Shown piece after piece: positions 1 to 6,847 of a stretch of DNA of 10,000 nucleotides. A program made the translations under genes and the position numbers. The stretch spans positions 1 through 10,000 of the forward strand of contig DXDO01000021.1 in the NCBI GenBank assembly GCA_019115425.1, in the 5' to 3' direction. Within the stretch, counting starts at the first letter, position 1; every line of letters begins with the position of its first letter. The DNA is from Candidatus Agathobaculum merdigallinarum (GTDB lineage Bacteria; Bacillota; Clostridia; Oscillospirales; Butyricicoccaceae). Below the pieces are notes generated by a model. That model worked only from the letters and a program-made list of their open reading frames with translations. It ran no database searches and had not been told where the DNA came from.

Positions 1-1
1 C

Positions 2-1306
2 GGCCTTGCCAACACCTGGGACTATGGCCCGCTTGGCGTAGAGTTCAAGAACAACGTCAAGGCAGCGTGGCGTAAAAAGTTCGTGCAGGAGAGTCCGTAC
101 AACGTCGGTCTGGACGCGGCGATCCTCATGAACCCGACCACCTGGGTTGCTTCCGGCCATGTCGGCGGCTTCTCTGACCCGCTGATGGACTGCAAGGACT
201 GCAAGACCCGTCACCGCGCCGACCAACTGATCGAGGATGCGACCGGCGAAAATCCGGCGGGCTGGACCAACGAGCAGATGAAGGCCTATATCGACGAGCA
301 CCAGATCGCGTGCCCGAACTGCGGCGGCCACAATTTTACCGATATCCGCCAGTTCAACCTGATGTTTAAGACCTATCAGGGCGTTACCGAAAATGCCAAG
401 AACGAGATCTATCTCCGTCCGGAGACCGCGCAGGGCATTTTCGTCAACTTCCAGAATATCCAGCGCACCACCCGCAAGAAGATCCCGTTCGGCGTCGGCC
501 AGGTGGGCAAGTCTTTCCGCAATGAGATTACGCCCGGCAACTTTACCTTCCGTACCCGTGAGTTCGAGCAGATGGAGCTTGAGTTTTTCTGCAAGCCCGG
601 CACCGATCTTGAATGGTTTAAGTACTGGAAGGACTACTGCCATAATTGGCTTCTGTCGCTTGGCATGAAGGACGAGAACCTGCGTCTGCGCGACCACGAT
701 CCGGAGGAGCTTTCTCACTACTCCAACGCGACCACGGATATCGAGTTCCTGTTCCCGTTCGGCTGGGGCGAGCTGTGGGGTATTGCCGACCGCACCGACT
801 TCGACCTGACCCAGCACCAGAACACCTCGGGTGTTTCGATGGAATACTTCGATCAGGAAGCAAACGAGAAGTATATTCCGTATGTTATCGAGCCGTCGCT
901 CGGCGCGGACCGCGTAGCGCTCGCCTTCCTGTGCGATGCGTACGATGAGGAAGTTGTTGGCCAGGACAAGAACGGCAAGGACGATGTCCGCACCGTGCTA
1001 CGCCTGCATCCGGCGCTCGCGCCGTTCAAGGCTGCGGTGCTGCCGCTGTCCAAGAAGCTGTCTAATAAGGCGATGCCCATCTGGGAGGCCCTGTCCAAGC
1101 AGTTTTCGGTCGACTTTGACGATGCTGGCTCGATCGGCAAGCGTTACCGCCGCGAAGACGAAATCGGCACCCCATACTGCGTGACGGTTGATTTCGAGAC
1201 CGAGCAGGACGGCTGCGTGACCGTGCGTGACCGCGACACGATGGAGCAGGAACGCATCAAGATCGAGGATGTTGCCGCCTATATTGCGAAGAAAATTGAT
1301 TTTTAA
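2..1306 (+). CDS. glyQS: Glycyl-tRNA synthetase, dimeric class II type, 5'-truncated by the window edge
   Basis: This cytoplasmic enzyme attaches glycine to tRNA-Gly using ATP. The reading frame is open from base 2, so about 434 residues are visible. The single-chain family is usually about 460 residues, so roughly 25-30 N-terminal residues lie outside the window. The fragment opens with GLANTWDYGPLG, a hallmark of the family's N-terminal catalytic region. Two Cys pairs (CKDC and CPNC, visible residues about 64-67 and 104-107) form the likely zinc site of the insertion domain. Class II motif 2 is GKSFRNEITPGNFTFRTREF and motif 3 is GADRVALAF (around bases 900-930). From about base 1000 to the end lies the anticodon-binding domain, with a GSIGKRYRREDEIGTPYCV stretch. 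This is the alpha2 single-chain enzyme, not the split GlyQ/GlyS type. The GTG at base 83 is internal, not the start. The gene ends 14 bases before a strong palindromic terminator. Confidence 0.97.
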   Translation, partial: GLANTWDYGPLGVEFKNNVKAAWRKKFVQESPYNVGLDAAILMNPTTWVASGHVGGFSDPLMDCKDCKTRHRADQLIEDATGENPAGWTNEQMKAYIDEHQIACPNCGGHNFTDIRQFNLMFKTYQGVTENAKNEIYLRPETAQGIFVNFQNIQRTTRKKIPFGVGQVGKSFRNEITPGNFTFRTREFEQMELEFFCKPGTDLEWFKYWKDYCHNWLLSLGMKDENLRLRDHDPEELSHYSNATTDIEFLFPFGWGELWGIADRTDFDLTQHQNTSGVSMEYFDQEANEKYIPYVIEPSLGADRVALAFLCDAYDEEVVGQDKNGKDDVRTVLRLHPALAPFKAAVLPLSKKLSNKAMPIWEALSKQFSVDFDDAGSIGKRYRREDEIGTPYCVTVDFETEQDGCVTVRDRDTMEQERIKIEDVAAYIAKKIDF

Positions 1307-1319
1307 ATTGTGCTGAAAT

Positions 1320-1355
1320 AGCAAAAGCCCTCAGATCGATCTGAGGGCTTTTGCT
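1320..1355. terminator. Perfect palindromic bidirectional terminator
   Basis: Bases 1320-1355 form an uninterrupted 36-base palindrome: arms AGCAAAAGCCCTCAGAT and ATCTGAGGGCTTTTGCT around a central CG. Each strand gives a GC-rich stem (CCCTCAGAT/ATCTGAGGG) preceded by AAAAG and followed by CTTTT, so it can end transcription of glyQS on the plus strand and of the minus-strand nitroreductase-sirtuin-DUF378 cluster arriving from the other side. Confidence 0.9.
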
Positions 1356-1365
1356 GTCCGCGCGT

Positions 1366-1581
1366 TCAGGAGGCATGGCGTTCAGTTGGTTCGTGATCGC
1401 TGCGGAACAGGAGCGAAATGCACCAGAGTGCAGCAAGGCCGACCAGTCCATAGACAATACGGCTCATCACACTGGCCGGTCCGCCAAACAGGAAGGCGAC
1501 CAGATCAAAGCCGAACAGACCGATACTGCCCCAGTTCAGGCCGCCGATGATGGCGAGTACCAGTGCAATCCTATCAAGCAT
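1366..1581 (-). CDS. DUF378 family small membrane protein (YuzA-like)
   Basis: A 71-residue protein of unknown function, predicted to sit in the membrane. The N-terminal GGLNWGSIGLFGFDLVAFLFG (residues 13-33, two hydrophobic stretches) is the conserved signature of DUF378. A second membrane segment covers about residues 41-59, and the polar tail RSDHEPTERHAS is probably exposed. I chose the ATG at 1581; an in-frame TTG directly upstream at 1584 is also possible because the GGGGGA ribosome binding site fits both (8 or 6 bases away). It is the last gene of the minus-strand cluster behind the sirtuin, but a terminator-like hairpin lies in between and contains its ribosome binding site, so its expression may be partly uncoupled from the upstream genes. 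Family assignment is firm; no function can be stated. Confidence 0.9.
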   Translation of the reverse strand: MLDRIALVLAIIGGLNWGSIGLFGFDLVAFLFGGPASVMSRIVYGLVGLAALWCISLLFRSDHEPTERHAS

Positions 1582-1583
1582 CA

Positions 1584-1632
1584 AAAAATTCCCCCTTTCG
1601 GTTTGCTCATAGTATGACCGAAAGAGGGAATT
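1584..1632 (-). terminator. Terminator-like hairpin between sirtuin and DUF378, overlapping the DUF378 ribosome binding site
   Basis: Read on the minus strand, arm AATTCCCTCTTTCGGT (1632-1617) pairs with ACCGAAAGGGGGAATT (1602-1587) with a single mismatch around a 14-base loop, and a run of six T (1588-1583) follows. This is the form of an intrinsic terminator, placed 36 bases after the sirtuin stop codon. The 3' arm also contains the AAGGGGGA ribosome binding site of the DUF378 gene, whose ATG begins two bases after the T run. It may therefore act as a terminator, a partial terminator, or a hairpin limiting translation of read-through RNA. Confidence 0.72.
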
Positions 1633-1668
1633 TTATGCGTTTATACGGAGATCATGGAACAACAGGCG

Positions 1669-2385
1669 TTACAGCTGGGCGAATACCTCGCCGATCGGCT
1701 CGTGGATGACCAGATCGGCGCGACCGTCCGCCGGAGTCTCAGACTTGTTGACCAGCACCAGCTTATTCCCGCGGTAATAGTCGATCAGGCTGGCTGCGGG
1801 ATATACGGCGAGCGAGGTGCCGCCAATGATCAGGATGTCGGCCTTGCGGATGTAGTCCACACTCTTGTTGATCGTGTAACTGTCTAAACTCTCCTCATAT
1901 AGCACCACATCCGGCTTGATCATGCCGCCGCAGTCACACTTGGGTATACCTTTGCCGCTGGCGATATCGCGCACATCGTACGGCTTGCGGCATCGCATAC
2001 AGTAGTTGCGCAGCACCGAACCGTGCAGTTCAAGCACTTCTTTGGAACCAGCTTTCTGATGCAGTCCATCGATATTCTGTGTAACGACCGCACGGCATTT
2101 GCCCATGCGTTCCCACTCAGCGAGTTTCAAGTGCGCGGCGTTTGGTTCGGCATCAAGCGCGAGCATTTTGGCGCGGTAAAATCGGTAAAACTCCTCCGGC
2201 TCGGACATGAAAAATGAGTGGCTCAGGATCGTTTCCGGCGGGTATTTATACTGCTGATGATACAGCCCGTCCACCGAGCGGAAATCAGGGATACCGGATT
2301 CCGTGCTGACACCGGCGCCGCCAAAAAACACGATATTATCGCTCGCGTCCACCCATTCCTTGAGTTTTGCGATCTGTGCATCCAT
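1669..2385 (-). CDS. cobB: NAD-dependent protein deacetylase (sirtuin, SIR2 family)
   Basis: A 238-residue cytoplasmic sirtuin that removes acyl groups from lysines while consuming NAD+, giving nicotinamide and O-acyl-ADP-ribose. The NAD-binding segment GAGVSTESGIPDFRS (residues 23-37) is complete. TQNIDGLH (102-109) and the catalytic His121 in HGS are present, four zinc cysteines are in place (C129, C132, C150, C152), and GTSL (189-192) completes the Rossmann core. The YxxR substrate-pocket motif of desuccinylase-type sirtuins is not seen in the FYRFYRAKM region, which favours an ordinary deacetylase; this is inference from motif absence. I chose the ATG at 2385 because AGAGGAGGT sits six bases before it; a longer frame back to 2406 lacks such a site. 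It starts 36 bases after the nitroreductase stop with no terminator between them, so the two are probably one transcript. The symbol follows the general bacterial naming; orthology to a specific studied protein is not shown. Confidence 0.95.
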   Translation of the reverse strand: MDAQIAKLKEWVDASDNIVFFGGAGVSTESGIPDFRSVDGLYHQQYKYPPETILSHSFFMSEPEEFYRFYRAKMLALDAEPNAAHLKLAEWERMGKCRAVVTQNIDGLHQKAGSKEVLELHGSVLRNYCMRCRKPYDVRDIASGKGIPKCDCGGMIKPDVVLYEESLDSYTINKSVDYIRKADILIIGGTSLAVYPAASLIDYYRGNKLVLVNKSETPADGRADLVIHEPIGEVFAQL

Positions 2386-2421
2386 AAGAGTACCTCCTCT
2401 TTGCATTTCTCATGCGTTCTT

Positions 2422-2943
2422 TTATTCGACGAACGACACCAGACCCTCCTTGCGGGGCTTGGCGGGAGTCTCCTTTGCGATGTAGCCGACTGCGGCGGAG
2501 CAAATGACAATATGATCCTCGGGCACGCCATACTCGGTCAGGATAGCGCGTACCGCGGGATCGTCACAGCACTCGCGCATCTGGTTGATCCAGCAGGTGC
2601 CCAATCCCAGATCGGTCGCCATGAGCAGCAGGTTTTCCATCGCGGCAGCGCCGTCGACCAGCGCATGATGCTCATCACGTTTGTAGGAAATGATGATGTT
2701 GACCGGCGCGCCGTAGAAATTATAGTCCGGACCGCGGTTATCCGCCTCGGCAACTGCTTTTGCGAGCCGCAGGGACTTTTCGGCATTATAAACAACGGTA
2801 AAATGCCACAGATATTTACCCATCCCTGAGTGCGCCCATTCGGCGGCCTCGACCATCTGCATGATCTGATCCTTGGGCGGAAGCTCGGATTTGAACGCGC
2901 GCGTAGAGCGGCGGGATTTGATGACTTCCATCAGGTTGGACAT
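2422..2943 (-). CDS. Nitroreductase family protein (FMN-dependent oxidoreductase)
   Basis: A 173-residue flavoprotein of the nitroreductase fold, expected to be a cytoplasmic FMN dimer taking electrons from NAD(P)H. The natural substrate cannot be read from sequence. The FMN-phosphate-binding SRRSTRAF is at residues 10-17. GAP (78-80) and the long helix VDGAAAMENLLLMATDLGLGTCWI (96-119) match the family, and the C-terminal AVGYIAKETPAKPRK (151-165) is the usual GY..E.P..KPRK ending. The length is typical for the short subgroup. The start at 2943 is set by AAGGAGG nine bases upstream; the frame runs 20 codons further back but has no ribosome binding site there. It is the first gene behind the promoter at 2975-3003 and is followed 36 bases later by the sirtuin. 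Confidence 0.93.
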   Translation of the reverse strand: MSNLMEVIKSRRSTRAFKSELPPKDQIMQMVEAAEWAHSGMGKYLWHFTVVYNAEKSLRLAKAVAEADNRGPDYNFYGAPVNIIISYKRDEHHALVDGAAAMENLLLMATDLGLGTCWINQMRECCDDPAVRAILTEYGVPEDHIVICSAAVGYIAKETPAKPRKEGLVSFVE

Positions 2944-2974
2944 AGGGAATAACCTCCTTGATAAGAATAAATAT

Positions 2975-3003
2975 AGTATAGACCTTTGGCAGCCCTCTTT
3001 CAA
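2975..3003 (-). promoter_or_regulatory. Sigma-A type promoter of the nitroreductase-sirtuin operon
   Basis: On the minus strand, TTGAAA (3003-2998) and TATACT (2980-2975) are separated by exactly 17 bases. Transcription should begin near 2968, giving a leader of about 25 bases before the ATG at 2943 with AAGGAGG inside it. It is divergent from the ABC-F promoter about 60 bases away. Confidence 0.75.
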
Positions 3004-3042
3004 GACAACATGAACAAAATTGCGCGGCGGCCTGTAAAAAAA

Positions 3043-3072
3043 CTGTGAAAATACTGTTTTCTATGGTATACT
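3043..3072 (+). promoter_or_regulatory. Extended -10 promoter of the ABC-F operon
   Basis: TGGTATACT at 3064-3072 is a full extended -10 element (TGnTATACT). The -35 is weak: CTGTGA at 3043-3048, 18 bases upstream. That is consistent with an extended -10 promoter. Expected start is near 3079, leaving a leader of about 30 bases with GGAGGA (3095-3100) ten bases before the ATG at 3111. Confidence 0.65.
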
Positions 3073-3110
3073 GATACAGATTTGAAATTCTGACGGAGGA
3101 AACGAATTGC

Positions 3111-4715
3111 ATGATTACGATTACCGATTTAAGTCTGAACTTCAGCGGCGAGCCGCTGTTCAAGGATGTTAACCTGAAATTTACCGAGGGCAACTGCTAC
3201 GGCGTCATCGGCGCAAACGGCGCAGGCAAGTCCACCTTCCTGCGCATCCTGTCGGGCGACCTCGACCCCTCGACCGGCACGGTGTCCATCGCGCCCAAAA
3301 CGCGCATGAGCGTGCTCAAGCAGGACCACTTTGCGTTTAACGACGAGACCGTGCTCAACACCGTGCTCGGCGGCAATCCGCGTCTGCTCGAGGTCATGCG
3401 CGAAAAGGACGCGCTCTATATGAAAGACCCCTTTACCGAGGAGGATGGCAACAAGGCGGCCGAACTCGAAGCCGAATTTGCCGAGATGGGCGGCTGGGAT
3501 GCCGAGACTGAGGCCAGCCAGCTTCTGAACGGCCTGGGCCTGGACGCGGACGCGATCCTGTATACCGAGATGAAAAATCTCGGCGACGTGGAAAAGGTCA
3601 AGGTGCTGCTCGCGCGTGCGCTGTTTGGCAAGCCGGATATCCTGCTGCTGGACGAGCCGACCAACCATCTGGATATCCTCGCCATCCGCTGGCTGGAGGA
3701 CTTCCTCGCGGATTTCGAAGGCACCGTGCTGGTTGTCTCGCATGACCGTCACTTCCTCAATAACGTTTGTACCCACATCGTGGATATCGACTACGGCAAG
3801 ATCAAGCTGTATGTCGGCAACTATGAATTCTGGTACGAGTCCTCGCAGCTGATCCAGCGCATGATCAAGGATCAGAACCGCAAAAACGAGGAGAAGATCA
3901 AGGAGCTGCAGAACTTCATCCAGCGCTTTGCGGCGAACAAGTCCAAGTCGCGTCAGGCGACCAGCCGCCGCAAGCTGATCGACAAGCTGACTGTCGAGGA
4001 GCTGCCCGCATCCTCGCGCCGCTATCCGTGGGTCGCGTTCCAGCAGGACCGCGAGGCGGGCAAGGATATCCTCGAGGTGCGCGGCATTTCCAAGACCATT
4101 GACGGCGAAAAGGTGTTGGATAACGTGTCCTTCATCGTGCGCCGCGGGGACAAGATCGCGTTCATCTCGGACAATGAGCTGGCCATGACCACGCTGTTCC
4201 AGATCCTGATGGGCGAGATCAAGCCGGATGAGGGCAGCTTCAAGTGGGGCGTGACCACCTCGCAGAGTTATTTCCCCAAGGACAACAACGAATACTTCGA
4301 GGGCCACACCGAGAATATGCTCGACTGGATCGCGCCGTATTCGCAGACCGATACGCTGGAGAGCACGCTGCGCGGCTTCCTCGGCCGTATGCTGTTCTCG
4401 GGCGACGACGTGTATAAGCCGGTGCGTGTGCTGTCCGGCGGCGAAAAGGTGCGCCTGATGCTCGCACGCATGATGCTGTTTGGCTCGAACGTGCTGGTGA
4501 TCGACCAGCCGACCAACCACCTCGACCTGGAATCCATCACCGCGGTAAACAACGGTGTGCGTGATTTCAAGGGCACGGTGCTGTTCGCGTCGCATGACCA
4601 TGAGTTCGTGCAGACCATCGCGACCCGCATCATCGAGATCCGCGAGCAGGGTGTACTGGACAAGGAGTGCACCTACGACGAGTTCCTCGAGTTCCGCGAG
4701 ACCTACAAGGGCTGA
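3111..4715 (+). CDS. ABC-F family ATPase, YkpA/YbiT type, with one degenerate ATP site
   Basis: A 534-residue soluble protein with two ABC ATPase domains and no membrane segment. ABC-F proteins bind the ribosomal E site and act on stalled or initiating ribosomes; what this member does is not known from sequence. NBD1 has Walker A GANGAGKST (34-42), Walker B LLLDE (178-182) and H-loop His211, but its signature reads LGDVE (157-161) instead of LSGGE. A charged linker (about 241-317, rich in Lys, Arg and Gln) is the tRNA-contacting segment typical of the family. NBD2 has intact signature LSGGE (441-445) and His495, but its Walker A reads SDNELAMTT (353-361, Lys replaced by Met359) and its Walker B reads VIDQPTNHLD (Gln466 where Glu is usual). 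Length and order match YkpA (about 540) and YbiT (about 530). It starts at ATG 3111 with GGAGGA ten bases upstream. The stop overlaps the start of the DUF2752 gene. Confidence 0.95.
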   Translation: MITITDLSLNFSGEPLFKDVNLKFTEGNCYGVIGANGAGKSTFLRILSGDLDPSTGTVSIAPKTRMSVLKQDHFAFNDETVLNTVLGGNPRLLEVMREKDALYMKDPFTEEDGNKAAELEAEFAEMGGWDAETEASQLLNGLGLDADAILYTEMKNLGDVEKVKVLLARALFGKPDILLLDEPTNHLDILAIRWLEDFLADFEGTVLVVSHDRHFLNNVCTHIVDIDYGKIKLYVGNYEFWYESSQLIQRMIKDQNRKNEEKIKELQNFIQRFAANKSKSRQATSRRKLIDKLTVEELPASSRRYPWVAFQQDREAGKDILEVRGISKTIDGEKVLDNVSFIVRRGDKIAFISDNELAMTTLFQILMGEIKPDEGSFKWGVTTSQSYFPKDNNEYFEGHTENMLDWIAPYSQTDTLESTLRGFLGRMLFSGDDVYKPVRVLSGGEKVRLMLARMMLFGSNVLVIDQPTNHLDLESITAVNNGVRDFKGTVLFASHDHEFVQTIATRIIEIREQGVLDKECTYDEFLEFRETYKG

Positions 4716-5086
4716 TGCGTGGGCGGATCCGGCAGGGCCTTTACGGCCTTGCTGTGCTTGCAGCGCTGTTTGCAGGAGCGTATCTGTCTGCATCCATCCT
4801 TGGATGGGGCTGCCCGCTGCAGCATTTTACCGGCGTGCCCTGCCCGGGGTGCGGCCTGTCGCGCGCGCTATTCGCCCTGCTGCGGCTGGACTTTGCAGCG
4901 GCGTTTCGGTATCACCCGATGATCTATGTGCTGCCGCCGGTGGCGCTCTACACGCTGTTCGGCAAAAAGCCGCTGTTGGGCTCCAAAACACGCGAGCGGG
5001 TGCTGCTCTGGGGCATGATGGCGCTGTGGGCCGCGGTATGGCTCGTGCGGCTTATTTTGCATGACCCTCTGGTGTGGGGAACCTGA
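4715..5086 (+). CDS. DUF2752 family membrane protein
   Basis: A 123-residue protein of unknown function. It carries the diagnostic DUF2752 motif GVPCPGCGLSRA (residues 40-51), preceded by WGCPL (31-35), so Cys33, Cys43 and Cys46 form a cysteine-rich patch that might bind a metal (inference). Hydrophobic stretches at about 8-28, 66-83 and 96-115 suggest three membrane segments, with a basic N terminus (MRGRIR). The ATG at 4715 overlaps the ABC-F stop in a TGATG junction with only a weak AAGG before it. Its translation is therefore probably coupled to the ABC-F gene; longer frames starting upstream run inside that gene and are unlikely. A terminator follows 12 bases after the stop. Confidence 0.9.
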   Translation: MRGRIRQGLYGLAVLAALFAGAYLSASILGWGCPLQHFTGVPCPGCGLSRALFALLRLDFAAAFRYHPMIYVLPPVALYTLFGKKPLLGSKTRERVLLWGMMALWAAVWLVRLILHDPLVWGT

Positions 5087-5098
5087 TAAAGAGAAAAG

Positions 5099-5130
5099 AC
5101 AGCGCATGGCGCAGGCTGTGCGCTGTTTTT
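5099..5130 (+). terminator. Rho-independent terminator of the ABC-F/DUF2752 operon
   Basis: ACAGCGCA (5099-5106) pairs perfectly with TGCGCTGT (5119-5126) around a 12-base loop. A run of five T (5126-5130) follows, and A residues precede the stem. Confidence 0.8.
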
Positions 5131-5131
5131 C

Positions 5132-5161
5132 TTGCCTGCGGATGTATTTTTGTGGTATACT
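5132..5161 (+). promoter_or_regulatory. Promoter of the CpXC gene
   Basis: TTGCCT (5132-5137) and TATACT (5156-5161) are 18 bases apart, with TGG directly before the -10 giving an extended -10 (TGGTATACT). It begins immediately after the T run of the previous terminator. The leader from about 5168 carries GAGGAGGA at 5183-5190 ahead of the ATG at 5202. Confidence 0.72.
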
Positions 5162-5201
5162 ATATTTAATTGGGCAAACATCGAGGAGGAAGACCGGAAT
5201 T

Positions 5202-5813
5202 ATGATCATTACCTGCCCGCACTGTCAGGCCGAAACCGACCATAAGGTGCTCGACCATATCAATATTGACCGAAATCCCGAGCTGCGGGCCAAGGTGCAG
5301 GACTTATCCTGCTTCCGCGTCAAATGCCCAAACTGCGGCGAGACCGCTCTCGTCGTACATCCCTGCCTGTACCACGATATGTCAAACCAGTTCATGGTTT
5401 GGCTGTGGCCTGAGGAGGAGAAAGCGCCCCGTGCGGAGTTCGACCCGCTGGCGGGCTATACACTGCGCATCGTGGACAGCTTGAATGCTTTCCGTGAAAA
5501 GATCAATATTCTGGAGCGTGGGTTGGACGACCGCACGGTCGAGATCATGAAGCTGCTGCTGTTTTCGCAGCTGAACCACGATCTGGATGTTGTCGAGCTG
5601 CTGTTCCATGAGCTGGACGAGCGTACAATGGACTTCCGCTTTGTCGCCGTGCTGTCGGACGGGGCGGAGCAGTATGCGGCCATGCAGGGCGCGGTCTATC
5701 AGCGCCTGCATGAAGATGTGGAAAACTACCTGTACACACCGGGCGGAGACTTTGCACGCATTGACATGAACTGGGCGCACGACGCGCTTGAGCTGCTGCA
5801 CGAACTGGGATAA
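5202..5813 (+). CDS. CpXC domain protein, putative zinc-binding
   Basis: A 203-residue, probably cytoplasmic protein. The N-terminal ITCPHCQAE (3-11) and VKCPNCGE (40-47) supply two CPxC pairs (C5, C8, C42, C45) that should form a zinc ribbon. This matches the CpXC family, whose function is not established. The rest (about 80-203) is acidic and mostly helical in character, with a Leu-rich stretch MKLLLFSQLNHDLDVVELLF at 116-135; I recognise no second domain. The start at 5202 is supported by GAGGAGGA 11 bases upstream; a frame back to 5061 would run through the terminator and promoter and is rejected. It appears to be transcribed alone, between its own promoter and a convergent gene. Confidence 0.85.
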   Translation: MIITCPHCQAETDHKVLDHINIDRNPELRAKVQDLSCFRVKCPNCGETALVVHPCLYHDMSNQFMVWLWPEEEKAPRAEFDPLAGYTLRIVDSLNAFREKINILERGLDDRTVEIMKLLLFSQLNHDLDVVELLFHELDERTMDFRFVAVLSDGAEQYAAMQGAVYQRLHEDVENYLYTPGGDFARIDMNWAHDALELLHELG

Positions 5814-5847
5814 TAAACAAACGGCCTCCCCGCATAGGGGAGACCGT
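5811..5847 (-). terminator. Terminator of the metal-exporter-like gene
   Basis: On the minus strand, ACGGTCTCCCC (5847-5837) pairs with GGGGAGGCCGT (5831-5821) around a 5-base loop. Pairing is complete if one U-G wobble is allowed, and the T-rich TTTGTTTATTA follows. On the plus strand the same position is a C-A mismatch and no T run follows, so it favours the minus-strand transcript, though it also lies just after the CpXC stop. Confidence 0.72.
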
Positions 5848-5866
5848 TGCATTGCCATGGTAAGGA

Positions 5867-6718
5867 TCAGCCGTAGAATACCTGCACCAGCATACCGCCG
5901 ATGACCGCGATGATAAAGGTGGCTGCAATCACCGGCAGGGCACGGCGCCGGCCCTCTTTTTCCTGGAACAACACGATGTAGCCGAAGCCCGCGCCGGTAG
6001 ACAGACCGGCGATCAGGGCGCCGAAGCTGATCGTGCCGCCGACAAACAGCTCGGAGAGCAGCACGCTCACCGCACAGCTGGGGATCAGGCCGAGGATGGC
6101 ACACAGGAGCGGCTGGAACAGCGTGTCCGACAGGAGCAGGGAGGCCAGCAGATCCTCGCCGATCAGGTGCATGACGATGTCAAGCACAAGCATCACGGCA
6201 AAGAGGAAGAACGAAGTCTTGAGCGTATGCCACACGACGCTCCACACCGGGGAACCGGCGCTGCAATCGCATGCACTCATCTCGACCTCGACCGGCTCGT
6301 CGCTCTCCGGACGGTGGCTGCGGAATACCGTGTATTTCAGAATGTAGCCGCCGATCACTGCGATTGCGAATTTGACTACGAGCAGGAGAACGACCTGTCC
6401 GATGCTCGCGCCGCCCGCCAGCAGGACGGGCACAGCCTCGTCCGATGTGGCAAGGAATACCGCGACCAGTGTTGCGGGAGCGAGGTATCCGGCGCAGAAC
6501 AGCGCCGAAGCTGCCGCGGAAAAACCGCACTGGGGGATGGTGCCCGCCAGCGCGCCGACAACGGGGCCGAACTGCGCTGCGCGGGATAACAATGCGGGCG
6601 TATTGGTCAGCCGGTTTTCGATATAATAAAGTAGTGCGTATACCACCAGCAAAAGCGGTACGGTCTGCAAAACATCGAAAAATGCTTCCGGCACAACATG
6701 GGATAACGTATGGAGCAA
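5867..6718 (-). CDS. Putative multi-pass heavy-metal exporter (ArsP_2-like)
   Basis: A polytopic membrane protein of about 283 residues resembling the putative 10TM heavy-metal exporter family (also annotated as arsenic efflux or putative manganese transporter). Two related motifs, GTIPQCGFS (59-67) and GLIPSCAVS (210-218), sit in the two halves and suggest an internal inverted repeat. Each half ends in Gly-rich hydrophobic segments, such as GALIAGLSTGAGFGYIVLF (233-251). A hydrophilic loop at about 132-160 contains SACDCSAG (C150, C152), a plausible metal ligand site (inference). The transported ion cannot be told. I favour the TTG at 6718 because GAGGTG lies six bases upstream; a GTG at 6727 would add three residues but falls inside that ribosome binding site. 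It has its own promoter (6768-6797) and is convergent with the CpXC gene. Confidence 0.82.
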   Translation of the reverse strand: MLHTLSHVVPEAFFDVLQTVPLLLVVYALLYYIENRLTNTPALLSRAAQFGPVVGALAGTIPQCGFSAAASALFCAGYLAPATLVAVFLATSDEAVPVLLAGGASIGQVVLLLVVKFAIAVIGGYILKYTVFRSHRPESDEPVEVEMSACDCSAGSPVWSVVWHTLKTSFFLFAVMLVLDIVMHLIGEDLLASLLLSDTLFQPLLCAILGLIPSCAVSVLLSELFVGGTISFGALIAGLSTGAGFGYIVLFQEKEGRRRALPVIAATFIIAVIGGMLVQVFYG

Positions 6719-6767
6719 AGATTTCACCTCATAAAGAAATTCAGGGACAAAAAGACAACTATATATT

Positions 6768-6797
6768 AGTATACCATATCAAGGCGCTTTCGGGCAA
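6768..6797 (-). promoter_or_regulatory. Promoter of the metal-exporter-like gene
   Basis: On the minus strand, TTGCCC (6797-6792) and TATACT (6773-6768) lie 18 bases apart, with TGG before the -10 (TGGTATACT). The arrangement is nearly the same as that of the CpXC promoter. The expected start near 6761 leaves a leader of about 40 bases. The helicase is transcribed the other way from the same spacer; its own promoter is not clear (a TATATT at 6762-6767 with a poor TTCAGG at 6740-6745 is the best I see). Confidence 0.65.
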
Positions 6798-6847
6798 GCG
6801 GGATTTGCAGAACGCGCCAATTCTGGAAAAGGACTCGAACGATTATC

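Noticed and set aside
1581..1610. A 9-codon leader frame on the minus strand whose stop overlaps the DUF378 start
   Set aside because: It starts inside the hairpin loop with no ribosome binding site of its own. The overlap is explained by the terminator arm and T run.
2218..2829. A 203-codon plus-strand frame across the nitroreductase and sirtuin genes
   Set aside because: It is antisense to two recognised enzymes and spans their intergenic gap, with no family resemblance.
3129..4793. A 554-codon open frame on the minus strand opposite the ABC-F gene
   Set aside because: It lies antisense to a gene with clear ABC motifs, its translation is rich in His, Val, Arg and Gln runs typical of a reverse-frame shadow in GC-rich DNA, and it has no ribosome binding site.
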